Assembly: GCA_017540915.1 (NCBI GenBank)
Contig: JAFYAD010000294.1
Coordinates: forward strand, 1-7,036
Direction: 5' to 3'
Length of the DNA: 7,036 nt
Origin: Lachnospiraceae bacterium
GTDB lineage: Bacteria; Bacillota_A; Clostridia; Lachnospirales; Lachnospiraceae
The position numbers and the translations under genes were made by a program. The notes beneath the pieces were generated by a model. That model was given only the letters and a program-made list of their open reading frames with translations. It did no database searches and was not told where the DNA came from. This document shows positions 5,935 through 7,036 of this stretch, piece by piece (position 1 is the first letter of the stretch; each line of letters opens with the position of its first letter).

Positions 5935-6861
5935 TTATTTTAAAAATCCGTTGATGATCTGCTCTTCCGCTTCCTTTTCGTCGAGTCCTAAGGTCATCAG
6001 CTTTATGATCTGATCTCCCGCGATCTTTCCGATGGCAGCTTCATGCACCAGAGCGGCATCCACATTGTTGGCTTCAAGAGCCGGAACAGCTAAGATCCTG
6101 CCTTTGTCCATGATGATGGAATCGCACTCGGTATGTCCGGAACATGCAGCATTTCCTACCAGCTTTGCATCAAATCTCTGATAAGAATCGTCTCTGGCCA
6201 CAGACCTGGATACCACATCCGCCGTAGCACCCTCTCCGTTTAAGTTCACCACGTAGGTACTGACAGCGTTCTGGCTACCGTGTGTCATGAGACGTTCCCT
6301 GACCACCAGCTTCGCACCGGCGTCCAGTTCTGCCGTTGTGGTGCGGTTTGTATCATCCACACCCTTGATCTGCACCATTTCCATCTCCATAGTGCTATTC
6401 TCTTTCATATAGACCTCGGTGCCCGGATTTAAGATCCTCTTGCCGGATCCGTCGCCGGAACCGTAATGTTTTTCAACATATTTGACCTTAGCGTCCTTCT
6501 CAAGATAAAAGCGATGTATTCCGTCATGCTCCGAATCCTTGGGTCCGCAGTTGTCTATACCGCATCCCGCCACGATGATCACATCCGCGCCTTCGCCGAT
6601 GTAGAAATCATTGTAAACCAGCTCTTTAAGTCCGCTCTTGGTCATGACTACGGGAATGTGGACACTCTCATTTTTGGTCCCCGGTTTTATCCGGACAGTA
6701 AGCCCCTGTCCGTCCTCCCTGGGAGTGATCTCTATATTGGCTGTCGAAGCCCTGCCTGCGGATTCACTGTTGGAGCGGATATTGTAGGCGCCCTCCGGAA
6801 CTTCATGAAGTCCCGCCACTTCGCTCAGAAGTCTTTTCTGTATTTCATCAAGCTGTATCAT
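5935..6861 (-). CDS. SufB/SufD-family Fe-S cluster assembly scaffold protein (short, SufB-like)
   Basis: Scaffold component of a SUF-type iron-sulfur cluster assembly machine, expected to work in the cytosol with the SufC ATPase encoded just upstream. It has 308 residues, well short of E. coli SufB (about 495) or SufD (about 420). It consists mainly of the beta-helix core and the C-terminal helical domain. The C-terminus is strongly SufB-like: CDSIIM with Cys246, which aligns with the essential SufB cysteine, then VPALEANN, LVHEAAIGKI with His273/Glu274, and a final IINGF. A cluster of possible metal ligands, C100-x4-C105-x6-H112-x3-H116, precedes the core. The ATG overlaps the sufC stop (ATGA), with AGGAG at 6872-6876 and a 10-base spacer. 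The length and the two-gene arrangement match the minimal SufCB (SMS) systems of anaerobes and archaea. Assignment to the family is secure, but SMS membership is inferred. Confidence 0.9.
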   Translation of the reverse strand: MIQLDEIQKRLLSEVAGLHEVPEGAYNIRSNSESAGRASTANIEITPREDGQGLTVRIKPGTKNESVHIPVVMTKSGLKELVYNDFYIGEGADVIIVAGCGIDNCGPKDSEHDGIHRFYLEKDAKVKYVEKHYGSGDGSGKRILNPGTEVYMKENSTMEMEMVQIKGVDDTNRTTTAELDAGAKLVVRERLMTHGSQNAVSTYVVNLNGEGATADVVSRSVARDDSYQRFDAKLVGNAACSGHTECDSIIMDKGRILAVPALEANNVDAALVHEAAIGKIAGDQIIKLMTLGLDEKEAEEQIINGFLK

Positions 6862-7036
6862 ACTGTCGCCGCTCCTTTCAATATGCTGTTCGGCTTGCAG
6901 GAAGCAACCGCCGAAGAAGTCCCCAAAAGCTGCGGTAAAACATCATCTTTCGCACCGCGGGATGCCACCTGACCGTCCTTTAACACTATCACCTCATCGG
7001 CGATGTTTAAGATCCTCTCCTGATGCGAGATGATGA
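6858..7036 (-). CDS. sufC: SufC-like ABC ATPase, C-terminal end only
   Basis: Partial gene cut by the right edge of the window, leaving the last 58 codons and the TGA stop. The fragment begins IISHQERILNIADEVIVLKDG. That matches the H-loop (switch His in SHQ) and following strand-turn of SufC-type ABC ATPases, where the equivalent region reads THYQRIL in E. coli. It has a charged helix after KDGQVASRG and an unaligned tail of about 18 residues. It would hydrolyse ATP to drive conformational change in the SufB-type scaffold. Walker A, Walker B and the signature motif lie outside the window. The identification rests on the H-loop region together with the overlapping sufB-like gene (ATGA junction). 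Confidence 0.85.
   Translation of the reverse strand, partial: IISHQERILNIADEVIVLKDGQVASRGAKDDVLPQLLGTSSAVASCKPNSILKGAATV

Noticed and set aside
5935..6861. Calling the scaffold sufD
   Set aside because: The C-terminal CDSIIM and LVHEA motifs retain the SufB Cys, His and Glu, so a SufB-like or short SMS-type scaffold is the better description.
6466..6972. Plus-strand open frame across the sufB-sufC junction
   Set aside because: It covers the ATGA overlap of two recognisable minus-strand suf genes and encodes nothing recognisable.

Overview
The window looks like chromosomal DNA from an anaerobic Clostridia species, most likely Lachnospiraceae. This is inferred from the Cys-anchored sugar-binding lipoproteins with a Ser/Thr/Ala-rich linker, the YesM/YesN-type two-component pair, the SufC-SufB pair, strong AGGAGG-type ribosome binding sites and moderate GC content. 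No marker in the window fixes the genus. Every gene I can support lies on the minus strand, so the window is best read from right to left.

Right end (about 7036 to 5215): the 3' end of a sufC-like ABC ATPase gene overlaps the start of a sufB/sufD-family scaffold gene by ATGA. After a 45-base gap with a small hairpin comes a HAD-superfamily phosphatase/phosphoglucomutase-like gene. The suf pair has the make-up of a minimal SufCB iron-sulfur cluster assembly system. The window shows no sufS, sufU or sufD downstream of it.

Centre (5244 to 5016): the gap between the HAD gene and the next operon is filled by a palindromic element of about 229 bp. It has 19-base perfect terminal inverted repeats and two large internal imperfect hairpins, with no coding capacity. 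Its right end runs into the HAD gene and appears to supply that protein's last residues and stop codon.

Left-centre (4988 to 1258): a tightly packed operon encodes a YtfQ-type sugar-binding lipoprotein, a YesM/LytS-type membrane histidine kinase and a YesN-type AraC response regulator. The first two genes are 1 base apart and the last two overlap by 20 bases. The arrangement resembles three-component sugar sensing as described for XylFII-LytS: the binding protein would report extracellular sugar to the kinase, which phosphorylates the DNA-binding regulator.

Left end (1257 to 1): a 179-base regulatory gap carries a 26-base inverted repeat and a GC-rich hairpin. It precedes a second, divergent YtfQ-like binding lipoprotein whose codon use suggests high expression. 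This second protein is the likely transport binding protein and the likely target of the regulator. The ATPase and permease genes that would complete an ABC importer would lie beyond the left edge and are not seen. I saw no tRNA, rRNA, CRISPR array, transposase or phage gene.
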